A stretch of 13,044 nt of DNA from contig LBFQ01000047.1 of NCBI GenBank assembly GCA_000980735.1, positions 2,727-15,770 on the forward strand, written 5' to 3'. Position 1 is the first letter of the stretch. Every line of letters begins with the position of its first letter. A program made the position numbers and the translations under genes. The notes beneath the pieces were generated by a model, which was not told where the DNA came from, searched no databases, and saw only the letters and a program-made list of their open reading frames with translations. This document shows, piece by piece, positions 1 to 6,293 of this stretch. The DNA is from Candidatus Caldipriscus sp. T1.2. GTDB lineage: Bacteria; Hydrothermota; Hydrothermia; LBFQ01.

Positions 1-559
1 CCCATCCAACCGCAACTATAAACCTAAAGGAATCCAAAGCCCTCATCTGGCCATTATGTAAGGCAAAGGGTAAGGGAAAGCTTAAAATCAAACTATCAAA
101 TGTTCCACCAAATTCCCTTTTGATCCTCAACTTACTCCCCTCAATTTCGTAAACGTAAGTGTAATAAACCGTATCTCCCACCTTATACACGAAAGGTTCG
201 TCCTCCGCATAATATGGATGATCAGCAAAAACCGTATGGTTCCAAGTAATACCCCCATCGTAAGATATAGCCCTAAAGATTACAGAATCTCCCCATCCAT
301 AATACATCAAAATTAGGGTATCACCCCAACATGCGAAATTGCTTTCTGATCCATGCGTATTTGAAACCTTAAAGTGGGAAGACCAAGAAATCCCATCAAA
401 ATACCTGAAATAAACACCCTTACCTTCGCATGTGGAATGGTAGAATACAAAGAGCTTACCCCCACATACGTTTATAAGGGAAGGTTGAAAATCAGAAATG
501 CATGGACCTTCGGAATACGTTGAACTGTACCAACCGCAAGTGCTTATGGGAAATAGCAT
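1..559 (-). CDS. Asp-box (BNR/sialidase-like) beta-propeller protein, partial
   Basis: Reading the minus strand from ATG at 559 gives 186 codons with no stop; the gene runs off the left edge, so the C-terminus is missing. Residues 99-106 read SYDGGITW, a perfect Asp-box (S-x-D-x-G-x-T-W) as in sialidase-like beta-propellers. The rest is rich in Trp, Tyr and Phe and alternates like beta-strands, which fits an extracellular or surface glycan-related propeller, but no catalytic residues can be assigned and the substrate is unknown. Cys residues fall at 8, 20, 32, 44 and 77, the first four exactly 12 apart. No signal peptide is visible. It lies directly behind pyrH in the same frame, with a single TAA between (GTG at 565 is an alternative start), so it is probably co-transcribed. 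Confidence 0.7.
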   Translation of the reverse strand, partial: MLFPISTCGWYSSTYSEGPCISDFQPSLINVCGGKLFVFYHSTCEGKGVYFRYFDGISWSSHFKVSNTHGSESNFACWGDTLILMYYGWGDSVIFRAISYDGGITWNHTVFADHPYYAEDEPFVYKVGDTVYYTYVYEIEGSKLRIKREFGGTFDSLILSFPLPFALHNGQMRALDSFRFIVAVGW

Positions 560-565
560 ACCCAC

Positions 566-1279
566 TTAAATACCTATGTAAGTTCCCACCCCCTCCTCCT
601 TTAAAACCCTCAAGAGCTCCCCCTCCCTTGTTATATTAAACACGATTATGGGAATGGATGTTTGCCTTGCTATGTCTATGGCGGATGTATCCAAAACTTT
701 GTAATCATTAACGAGGAAATCGTAATACGTTAGCCTGCTTATCTTCTCCGCTTTTGGGTTTTTTTCTGGATCCTCAGTATAAACCCCATCAACCCTCGTC
801 CCCTTCAGTATAACATCAGCTCCTATTTCGGATGCCCTTAATGCCGCAGCGGAATCCGTTGAAAAGTATGGGTTTCCCGTTCCACCGGCAAATATAACGA
901 TCCTTCCCTTCTCAAGATGCCTTATCGCCCTCCTTCTAATGTAAGGTTCTGCAACCTGAGAAACCGTAATTGCACTCATAACCCTCGTCTGTACCCCCCT
1001 CCTCTCTATAAGGCTCTGCAAAGCAAGGGCGTTCAATATCGTGGCTAGCATACCCATATAGTCCGCGGTGACCCTATCTATTCCCAAATGGGAGCTTTGG
1101 GTTCCCCTCAATATGTTCCCACCTCCCACCACTATCGCAATTTGAACCCCCAAATTATAAACCTCAACTATTTCGTCCGATATCCTGTTTAAAGTTTTCG
1201 GGTCTATTCCAAATCCCTGCTCCCCAGCCAATATGCCTCCGCTGAGCTTTAACAGAATTCTATTATACCGGACACCCAT
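566..1279 (-). CDS. pyrH: UMP kinase
   Basis: This 237-residue protein has the full bacterial UMP kinase (amino-acid kinase fold) pattern. It phosphorylates UMP to UDP with ATP in the cytosol, the committed step to UTP, CTP and nucleotide sugars. Seen in sequence: the N-terminal phosphate loop KLSGG (11-15), VVGGGNILRG (50-59), the D-R-x-T-A-D-Y-M-G-M segment (68-77), a GTGNPYFSTDSAA acceptor-site segment near the middle, and KGTRVDGVYTEDP for nucleotide binding. Length is normal for the family. It starts at ATG 1279, with a TAAAAT hexamer 8 nt upstream and no Shine-Dalgarno. In most bacteria pyrH sits beside frr; here frr is about 5.7 kb away on the other strand. It leads a short operon with the Asp-box gene. 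Confidence 0.96.
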   Translation of the reverse strand: MGVRYNRILLKLSGGILAGEQGFGIDPKTLNRISDEIVEVYNLGVQIAIVVGGGNILRGTQSSHLGIDRVTADYMGMLATILNALALQSLIERRGVQTRVMSAITVSQVAEPYIRRRAIRHLEKGRIVIFAGGTGNPYFSTDSAAALRASEIGADVILKGTRVDGVYTEDPEKNPKAEKISRLTYYDFLVNDYKVLDTSAIDIARQTSIPIIVFNITREGELLRVLKEEGVGTYIGI

Positions 1280-1287
1280 CGGCGTGA

Positions 1288-1293
1288 ATTTTA
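1288..1293 (-). promoter_or_regulatory. -10-like element of pyrH, predicted leaderless
   Basis: On the minus strand TAAAAT is followed by eight bases (TCACGCCG) and the pyrH ATG. Transcription starting about 7 nt after the hexamer would give a leader of roughly 2 nt. No convincing -35 box is seen. Assigned mainly because the same hexamer and spacing recur at the other operon starts in this window. Confidence 0.55.
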
Positions 1294-1307
1294 AACCAGT
1301 TCAAAAT

Positions 1308-1313
1308 TATAAT
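1308..1313 (+). promoter_or_regulatory. -10 element of the TPR gene, predicted leaderless
   Basis: A perfect TATAAT lies 7 nt before the ATG at 1321, inside the near-palindrome AATTATAATT. It predicts a start point about 1 nt upstream of the ATG. The expected -35 position falls on the opposing pyrH -10 element, so the two promoters overlap. Confidence 0.55.
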
Positions 1314-1320
1314 TCCCATT

Positions 1321-1800
1321 ATGTTATGGGTGTTAATCCTCCAGGTTGAGGAGGAAGAAGTCGTAACCGGCAAGGCGGAATATCAGATAACTGGATACAA
1401 AAGGCCTGTCTATTTCTATATGCCCGATATGAGGGAGCTTGTGGGGTGGAACGAGATCTTCGGTTTGAAGTTTGAGGATTCCTTAAACTTTGTTAATTCG
1501 TTTGATCTCCCAAAAAAGCCCGGAAAAAGGGCAAAAAAGGATGAAATAGAAAACTATTATACAAGGATGGCGATGTACGGCGTGGGTTTAATAAGGGTGG
1601 GGCTTTTTAAGGATGGGGTTAATGCTCTTTCCAAGGTCGTTGATTATTCTTTTTCTAAACCGGAAATATCCTATGTGGTTAGAACGTATTTCCTCTTGGG
1701 GCTAACTTACTCTGGGGATTACGAAGGCGCGAGGTCTTACGCTAGTATATTCCTATCGGATTATTATAACAGGCCTTGGAATTCCGGCGTGGGGTGGTGA
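1321..1800 (+). CDS. TPR-repeat protein, N-terminal piece (frameshifted)
   Basis: This 159-codon frame encodes the front of a larger helical-repeat protein. It begins MLWVLILQ, a very short hydrophobic run without basic residues, then an acidic stretch. From about residue 75 it shows TPR-like helix pairs (YYTRMAMYGVGLIRVGLFKDGVNALSKVV). It ends at TGA 1798-1800 after the out-of-character tail SGVGW. The continuation, in the frame one base back, opens after a TAA at 1767-1769 and reads VIWAAGEANLYKRHF, so the reading frame must shift between about 1770 and 1797. Adding one base to the GGGG run in GTGGGGTGG would join both parts into one protein of about 575 residues. The ATG start is supported by TATAAT 7 nt upstream. 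Function is unknown; probably periplasmic or envelope scaffolding. Confidence 0.7.
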   Translation: MLWVLILQVEEEEVVTGKAEYQITGYKRPVYFYMPDMRELVGWNEIFGLKFEDSLNFVNSFDLPKKPGKRAKKDEIENYYTRMAMYGVGLIRVGLFKDGVNALSKVVDYSFSKPEISYVVRTYFLLGLTYSGDYEGARSYASIFLSDYYNRPWNSGVGW

Positions 1801-3047
1801 TATGGGCGGCGGGGGAAGCGAACCTATATAAGAGGCACTTCCTCCAGGCGGAATCCATATACGCAAGGAACATAAACGAGGGTGAGGGTTTGGTTAAGGA
1901 GCTTTCTAGGCTCGGATCAGCCTGGGCAAACCTTTACGCCCAAAAGTTCTCCGATGCCTTATCCCACGCCCAACAATGCCAACCTTATCTAAACGGCGTC
2001 CTTTTGGCTCACGCCCAGATCGCGGAAGCAATAGCAAGGTTCAACTTGGGGGATATAGAGGGGGCAAAGGCGGTGTTTGATAGGATATCCCTAACCGGAC
2101 ATCCACCTACCGACGCCATGGTTTATTATTACAGGGGTTTCACCTACGAGGCTTTGAGGATGTATAATATTGCCCTGCAAAACTACCAAAAAGTCATACA
2201 GGATTATGCGAACCTACCCATATCGGGAGAGGCGGCATATAGGACATACACCATTTATTTGGGGCAAAACAAGATAGAGGATGCAAAAAATACTCTAATT
2301 TGGTTTGTTGAGAGGTTCCCCCAGCATCCCGAAGCACCAAGGGCTTTATACACGTTGGCAGAGATATACTTCTCCCAGAAGGACTATAAGAACGCCCTAA
2401 GCTACCTTAGGAAAATTTACCAAAATTATCCAAATTCGGAGATTTATTCCATCGCAAGGCAGAGGGCACAGCAGGTTTATAACGTAATAGCAAGGGAAGA
2501 TACGGTTGAACTTTGGAACTTTCTAAGGGAGTTTCCCAACAGCGATGAAGCCGCGGATGCCCTAATATATTGGGGAGGGAAGCTCCTTGATGAAGGCAAG
2601 GATATGGCGTCCGCAAGGTTTTACTATAAAATGGGTAGCGAATTTCCCAAGCATAGGCAGGCTCCAGATGCCCTATTCACCGCAGGTCAAATATACTTCA
2701 AGAATAAAATGTGGAAGGATGCGGTTCAGACCTTCAAGAAAATCGTGGATCTCTACCCGGGATATAAAGATATAAACAAGGCGAAGTTTCTCCTTGGGGT
2801 TTCATTAATTTACGACGGAAAACCAGTTGATGCTATAAGGATCCTCAAAGCCGAACTCTCAAGGCAGGATTTGGATGATAAAGAAAGGGCGGATCTTCTC
2901 AAGTACTTAGGTTTAGCCTATAAGGAGATAGGGAAATCTTACGAGGCGAGGAACGCTTTGGAAGAGGCGAGGGTACTTTACTTTGGACTTGGCAAGTTGG
3001 ACGAGGTTGATAATGTGGATAAGCTCCTTCAGGATATACCATACTGA
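1776..3047 (+). CDS. TPR-repeat protein, C-terminal piece (frameshifted)
   Basis: This frame carries most of a solenoid of tetratricopeptide-like repeats. Typical units include YKNALSYLRKIYQNYPNSE, WKDAVQTFKKIVDLYPG and YYYRGFTYEALRMYNIALQ, with repeated F/YP-x-H/S breaks as in BamD- or YbgF-like envelope proteins and gliding/secretion TPR proteins. TPR solenoids bind partner proteins; no enzyme motif is seen. A TTG at 1776 could start it, but its first seven codons are antisense-free overlap with the upstream piece and the natural reading is continuation of the gene starting at 1321 through a one-base shift. The stop (TGA 3045-3047) shares one base with the ATG of the following phosphoesterase (TGATG), so the two are translationally coupled. 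Confidence 0.75.
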   Translation: MEFRRGVVIWAAGEANLYKRHFLQAESIYARNINEGEGLVKELSRLGSAWANLYAQKFSDALSHAQQCQPYLNGVLLAHAQIAEAIARFNLGDIEGAKAVFDRISLTGHPPTDAMVYYYRGFTYEALRMYNIALQNYQKVIQDYANLPISGEAAYRTYTIYLGQNKIEDAKNTLIWFVERFPQHPEAPRALYTLAEIYFSQKDYKNALSYLRKIYQNYPNSEIYSIARQRAQQVYNVIAREDTVELWNFLREFPNSDEAADALIYWGGKLLDEGKDMASARFYYKMGSEFPKHRQAPDALFTAGQIYFKNKMWKDAVQTFKKIVDLYPGYKDINKAKFLLGVSLIYDGKPVDAIRILKAELSRQDLDDKERADLLKYLGLAYKEIGKSYEARNALEEARVLYFGLGKLDEVDNVDKLLQDIPY

Positions 3048-3775
3048 TGAGATACTTAATACTTTCCGATATACACGCGAACCTGGAGGCCCTTAAAGGG
3101 ATATTTGATTTTATAGAGAAGAACGATATAAAATACGACAGGCTCGTTATTTTGGGAGATTATGTGGATTACGGTCCCAATCCAAACGAGGTTATAGAGT
3201 TTTTTAAGGGGAAAGAGGGGATCTTCCTTCTTGGAAACCACGACTATGCATTGATAAATAAAGGGGAAAGGGAGTACTTTGGAGAAATAGCGTTAAAGTG
3301 CAACCTTTGGACGGAAAGGGAATTAAAGCGGGAAAACCTTGAATTCCTAAGAGCCCTTCCTCCAAAACACAAAGAGGAGGACATCCTATTCACACATGCT
3401 TCGCCCTTGGATCCCATTTGGCATTACGTCCACGACTTTGAGGATGCAAGGGAGGTTTTTAAAATATCAAGGGAGAGGATAATCTTTGTTGGTCATACGC
3501 ATATACCATCATTTTTTGCGAAGGTTGGGGATAGGATAGGAGGGGGATATATATTCGCAGGTTATGCTAAGATAAAACTCATTGAGGGGGGAAGGTATAT
3601 AATAAATCCAGGGGCGGTGGGACAGCCCAGGGATGGGATAAAAACCGCGAACTTTGGGCTCTTTGACATAAAGGAAAATACCTTTGAATGGTTTAGGATT
3701 TTTGTGGATTTTGAGGAGACAAAAAGGAAGATTTTGGAGCTTGGTCTACCGAGGGGACTTTTATCCTATCTATGA
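3047..3775 (+). CDS. Calcineurin-like metallophosphoesterase (YfcE/MJ0936-type)
   Basis: This 242-residue protein has all the metal-binding motifs of the calcineurin-like fold: SDIHAN (7-12), GDYVDYGPNP (37-46), GNHD (63-66), FTHASP (115-120), GHTH (149-152) and a terminal INPGAVGQPRDG. These bind two metal ions and hydrolyse phosphomono- or diesters. The DIHAN/GDYVDYGP spelling and the INPGSVGQPRDG-like end match the small bacterial and archaeal group that includes YfcE-type phosphodiesterases and diadenosine-tetraphosphatase-like enzymes; the substrate cannot be read from sequence. No signal peptide, so cytosolic. Its start overlaps the TPR gene stop by one base. Its 3' end overlaps the convergent agmatinase-family gene by 10 nt. 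Confidence 0.9.
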   Translation: MRYLILSDIHANLEALKGIFDFIEKNDIKYDRLVILGDYVDYGPNPNEVIEFFKGKEGIFLLGNHDYALINKGEREYFGEIALKCNLWTERELKRENLEFLRALPPKHKEEDILFTHASPLDPIWHYVHDFEDAREVFKISRERIIFVGHTHIPSFFAKVGDRIGGGYIFAGYAKIKLIEGGRYIINPGAVGQPRDGIKTANFGLFDIKENTFEWFRIFVDFEETKRKILELGLPRGLLSYL

Positions 3776-4521
3776 AGGGCTATTAAGCTTTCCCTAAAAA
3801 CTATGGCGGAAATCGTTCCGCAAGTTAAGGAATGGTCAAGGGTCGGAAGGTACTCAACAAGCTCTATCCCTACCAATTTCCCCATCAAAGTTTTCAGAAT
3901 TTCAATAAGGTCCTTAAATGCAAACCCCATAGGCTCGGGATTGCTAACCGCGGGGAAGAAGGATGGATCAAAGAAATCAAAGTCAAAGGAAAGATAAATT
4001 TTTTCAAAACTCTCAACGAAATCCTTCAACCCACACAAACCGAGCTCACATCCAAACCTTGGAATATATTCCCCCTCCCCAACCGTCCTATAACCAAAAG
4101 TTCCCACTGTAAAACCCATCTCCTCCAACCTCCTCATAACCGTAGCATGGGAATACCTCCCACCAAAGTTATCCCACCTATCCAAATGTGCGTCTAAGTG
4201 TAATACCGCGAACTCTCCGAATTTCTCCCTCATGACGGGTATCGTTGCCAAGCTTATGGTATGATCCCCACCCAAAAACAAAGTTTTCCCCCTGATCCTT
4301 TCCCTAAGCTTCTCGGAAATTAAATTTAGCCTGCTTTCCGGATCCAAATCAAAGTCCGTCCATATATCGCCAAGATCGGAGAATTCGGGCATCTTCTCCT
4401 TAAAGTAAGGGCTATACCTATCTATTCCCCAAAGGTGCCACCTTATATGGGCGGGTGCCAAGGCTGAACCCCTCAAAAAGTTTTCGGATGTCTCAAATGG
4501 GATCCCTATGACGTCTATCAT
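3766..4521 (-). CDS. speB: Agmatinase/arginase-family (ureohydrolase) enzyme
   Basis: This 251-residue protein belongs to the binuclear manganese ureohydrolases (agmatinase, arginase, formimidoylglutamase). Metal ligands are all present: H87 in LGGDHTIS, D110/H112/D114 in HLDAHLD, and D180/D182 in SFDFDFFDP; H125 in RYSHATV sits where agmatinases carry a conserved active-site His. The loop after DP reads SFFPAVSNPEPMG instead of the common P-G-T-G-T-P-E-P-G-G, so specificity is uncertain. Agmatinase (agmatine to putrescine plus urea, polyamine synthesis) is the best guess. The start is the ATG at 4521, which overlaps the epimerase stop as ATGA and leaves the family N-terminus (IDVIGIPFE) at the front; an upstream in-frame ATG at 4563 would add 14 unlikely residues. 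Converges on the phosphoesterase gene with a 10-nt overlap. Confidence 0.85.
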   Translation of the reverse strand: MIDVIGIPFETSENFLRGSALAPAHIRWHLWGIDRYSPYFKEKMPEFSDLGDIWTDFDLDPESRLNLISEKLRERIRGKTLFLGGDHTISLATIPVMREKFGEFAVLHLDAHLDRWDNFGGRYSHATVMRRLEEMGFTVGTFGYRTVGEGEYIPRFGCELGLCGLKDFVESFEKIYLSFDFDFFDPSFFPAVSNPEPMGFAFKDLIEILKTLMGKLVGIELVEYLPTLDHSLTCGTISAIVFRESLIALHR

Positions 4522-5504
4522 ATTTGGGGAAGTCTTGGAAAAATTTCCCTTACCCTTTCCCAATTTTCCTCAAACCATTCCGAGGTTTTCATTAAACCCG
4601 TATATATATCCGTTTTCGGCTCCCAAGCCAAAATTCTCCTCGCCTTTGATATATCCGCCTTTGTCTCCAGAATATCCGCCCTATTAAACTCAAAGAATTT
4701 AACCTTAATCTTCCTCCCCGTAACTTCCTCAATAATCCCTATAACTTCCATTAAGCTCTCATCCCTATCGTTCCCTATGTTTATCACCTCAAAGCCCTTC
4801 ATAACTTTATAAGCAGAAAACGTCCCCTCAACCACATCATCAATAAACGTAAATGACCTCCTCTGATTCCCATCCCCAAAAACTGGAAAATCTTCCCCAG
4901 AATATGCGCAATAAAAGAGCTTGAAGATGCTCATATCAGGCCTTCCCGCCGGTCCATAAACCGTGAAGTACCTCAAAACCCAAGCATCCAAACCATACAG
5001 ATGATGATACGTGTAAAGCAGGTTCTCCGCCGCCTTCTTGCTAACCGCGTAAGGTGATATGGGTGTATCCGTTTTCATATCCTCAACAAAGGGGGGATTA
5101 TGTCCCGCGTATATGGATGATGTTGAAGCCATAAGGATTCTCCTTATTCCGAACTCTACCATAAGATCCAAAATGTTTAAGGTTCCAATGACGTTAGCCT
5201 TTATATAACTTTCTGGGTCCCTTATGCTGGCCCTCACCCCGGCTTTCGCACCGATATGCAATATCCCGGAAATTCCCCCCTTCTCAAAAACCCCCCTTAA
5301 TCTCCCTTTATCCGAAAAATCGACCTCGTAAAACTCAAAGTTCGGGTTTTCCAAGATTTCTTTAAGCCTCAAAAGCTTATAATCCTTAGGATAGTATGGG
5401 TCAAAATTGTCAATCCCCAAAACCCTAAAACCTTCCTTTAAAAACCTCTTGGCTACTCGGGAACCAATAAAACCCGCAACCCCAGTAATTAAAACTTTAT
5501 CCAG
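4518..5504 (-). CDS. NAD-dependent sugar-nucleotide epimerase, UDP-glucuronate 4-epimerase type
   Basis: An extended short-chain dehydrogenase/reductase of 328 residues if started at CTG 5504. Seen: the Rossmann motif TGVAGFIG (G8, G11, G14), the DNFDPYY segment (32-38) and AGVRASIRDPESYI-x-N typical of GAE/CapI-like UDP-glucuronate 4-epimerases, active-site S129 region with Y152-x-x-x-K156 (YAVSK), and RYFTVYGP-x-G-R-PDM. It would interconvert UDP-sugars for polysaccharide or glycolipid synthesis in the cytosol. Starting at the first conventional codon (TTG 5420) would remove the whole NAD-binding motif, so the gene must begin upstream. The only plausible start before the first beta strand is CTG at 5504-5502, 3 nt after the mature end of tRNA-Tyr. 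The 3' end overlaps the next gene as ATGA. Confidence 0.85.
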   Translation of the reverse strand: MDKVLITGVAGFIGSRVAKRFLKEGFRVLGIDNFDPYYPKDYKLLRLKEILENPNFEFYEVDFSDKGRLRGVFEKGGISGILHIGAKAGVRASIRDPESYIKANVIGTLNILDLMVEFGIRRILMASTSSIYAGHNPPFVEDMKTDTPISPYAVSKKAAENLLYTYHHLYGLDAWVLRYFTVYGPAGRPDMSIFKLFYCAYSGEDFPVFGDGNQRRSFTFIDDVVEGTFSAYKVMKGFEVINIGNDRDESLMEVIGIIEEVTGRKIKVKFFEFNRADILETKADISKARRILAWEPKTDIYTGLMKTSEWFEENWERVREIFPRLPQI

Positions 5505-5507
5505 AAG

Positions 5508-5591
5508 TGGTGGGGGAGGGATTTGAACCCCCGAAGGCGTAACGCCACCAGGTTTACAGCCTGGCCCCTTTGGCCGCTCGGGAACCCCACC
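5508..5591 (-). tRNA. tRNA-Tyr (GTA)
   Basis: The minus strand folds as a class II tRNA. Acceptor arm GGTGGGG pairs with CCCCACC, followed by discriminator A (5508). The anticodon stem CCAGG/CCTGG encloses the loop CTGTAAA, so the anticodon is GTA at 5557-5555. A long variable arm (GGCG-TTA-CGCC) is as expected for bacterial tRNA-Tyr. The T arm is GGGGG-TTCAAAT-CCCTC with one G-T wobble. The 3' CCA is not encoded (next bases are CTT), so CCA must be added enzymatically. The downstream epimerase begins almost at once, making this a tRNA-mRNA transcription unit. Confidence 0.96.
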
Positions 5592-5600
5592 GAATTGGGT

Positions 5601-5606
5601 ATTATA
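5601..5606 (-). promoter_or_regulatory. -10 element of tRNA-Tyr
   Basis: TATAAT on the minus strand ends 9 nt before the mature tRNA 5' end. Initiation about 7 nt downstream would leave a 5' leader of 2-3 nt for RNase P to trim. It is the only promoter candidate for the tRNA-epimerase-agmatinase unit. No clear -35 box. Confidence 0.55.
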
Positions 5607-5619
5607 AGGTGGTCGGATT

Positions 5620-5625
5620 TAGAAT
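5620..5625 (+). promoter_or_regulatory. -10-like element of the ABC transporter operon, predicted leaderless
   Basis: TAGAAT is followed by eight bases (ATGAGACG) and the ATG at 5634. It matches the window-wide TANAAT-N7/8-ATG arrangement and decides the start. It faces the tRNA promoter on the other strand, with hexamer centres 19 bp apart. Confidence 0.5.
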
Positions 5626-5633
5626 ATGAGACG

Positions 5634-6293
5634 ATGGTTAAAGTGAAGAAACTTTTTAAAACCTATGGTGGAAAGCCGGTATTAAATGAATTGGATTTTG
5701 AGGTGGAGGAAGGGGAGAGGGTTTATATATTGGCGCCTAACGGATTTGGGAAAACTACATTTTTGAAGGTTTTGGCAAACATAGAACCCTTCCAGAAGGG
5801 AGAAATAGAGGTTTTCGGTATAAAATCCCCTTCCCACAAAATTAGGGCGATGATCTCATACATTTCCGAAAGGGACAACCTTTATCCCGGCTTTAGAATT
5901 ATTGATATCTTGAGGTTTATATCGGGATTTTGGGAGGTTGATAGGTCAAAGTTTGAAAACTTCCTCTCCCTTTTGGAGATAAACCCCTTAAAGAGATATT
6001 CTGAATTTTCAAAGGGGGAGAGGACATTAATTAGGGTTGCCTTAGGGCTTTCAATAAAGGCAAAGCTTTACCTCATAGATGAACCCTTGTCCTCCTTGGA
6101 CTTCGTCCTTAGGGAAAAGGTGGTGAAGCTGTTGGGAGAAATGGAGGGTGGAACATTCATCCTTACATCCCACGAGATAGATGAGATTTTACCTTTTGCA
6201 AATAGGTTCGTTTTTCTGAAGGATGGAAAGTTTTTCCTTGAAACCCGAGATAGGGATAAGGTTAAGGATATTTACAGGGAAGTTTTCGCATGA
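5634..6293 (+). CDS. ABC transporter ATP-binding protein
   Basis: A 219-residue ABC ATPase that would power the permease encoded next. Domains in order: Walker A region APNGFGKTT (34-42), Q-loop position ISYISE (74-79) with Glu where Gln is usual, signature FSKGER (125-130) in place of LSGGQ, Walker B LYLIDEP (145-151) with catalytic E150, D-loop SSLD, and switch H180 in TSHE. The first Gly of Walker A is Ala, and the Q-loop and signature are atypical, though the Lys, Thr, Walker B Glu and His are kept, so activity is likely. The substrate is unknown. The start at ATG 5634 is chosen because the frame upstream runs through the tRNA gene and a TAGAAT element sits 8 nt before. Its stop overlaps the permease start as ATGA. 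Confidence 0.9.
   Translation: MVKVKKLFKTYGGKPVLNELDFEVEEGERVYILAPNGFGKTTFLKVLANIEPFQKGEIEVFGIKSPSHKIRAMISYISERDNLYPGFRIIDILRFISGFWEVDRSKFENFLSLLEINPLKRYSEFSKGERTLIRVALGLSIKAKLYLIDEPLSSLDFVLREKVVKLLGEMEGGTFILTSHEIDEILPFANRFVFLKDGKFFLETRDRDKVKDIYREVFA

Noticed and set aside
1299..1304. TTGAAC on the minus strand as a -35 box for pyrH
   Set aside because: It is 5 bp from the TAAAAT hexamer, too close to serve as its partner.
3832..4197. A 121-codon plus-strand frame inside the agmatinase-family gene
   Set aside because: It has no recognisable motif and is fully antisense to a gene whose metal ligands are all conserved.
5523..5633. An N-terminal extension of the ABC ATPase frame
   Set aside because: It reads antisense through tRNA-Tyr and gives a Pro/Arg-rich peptide unrelated to ABC ATPases; ATG 5634 gives the family N-terminus.
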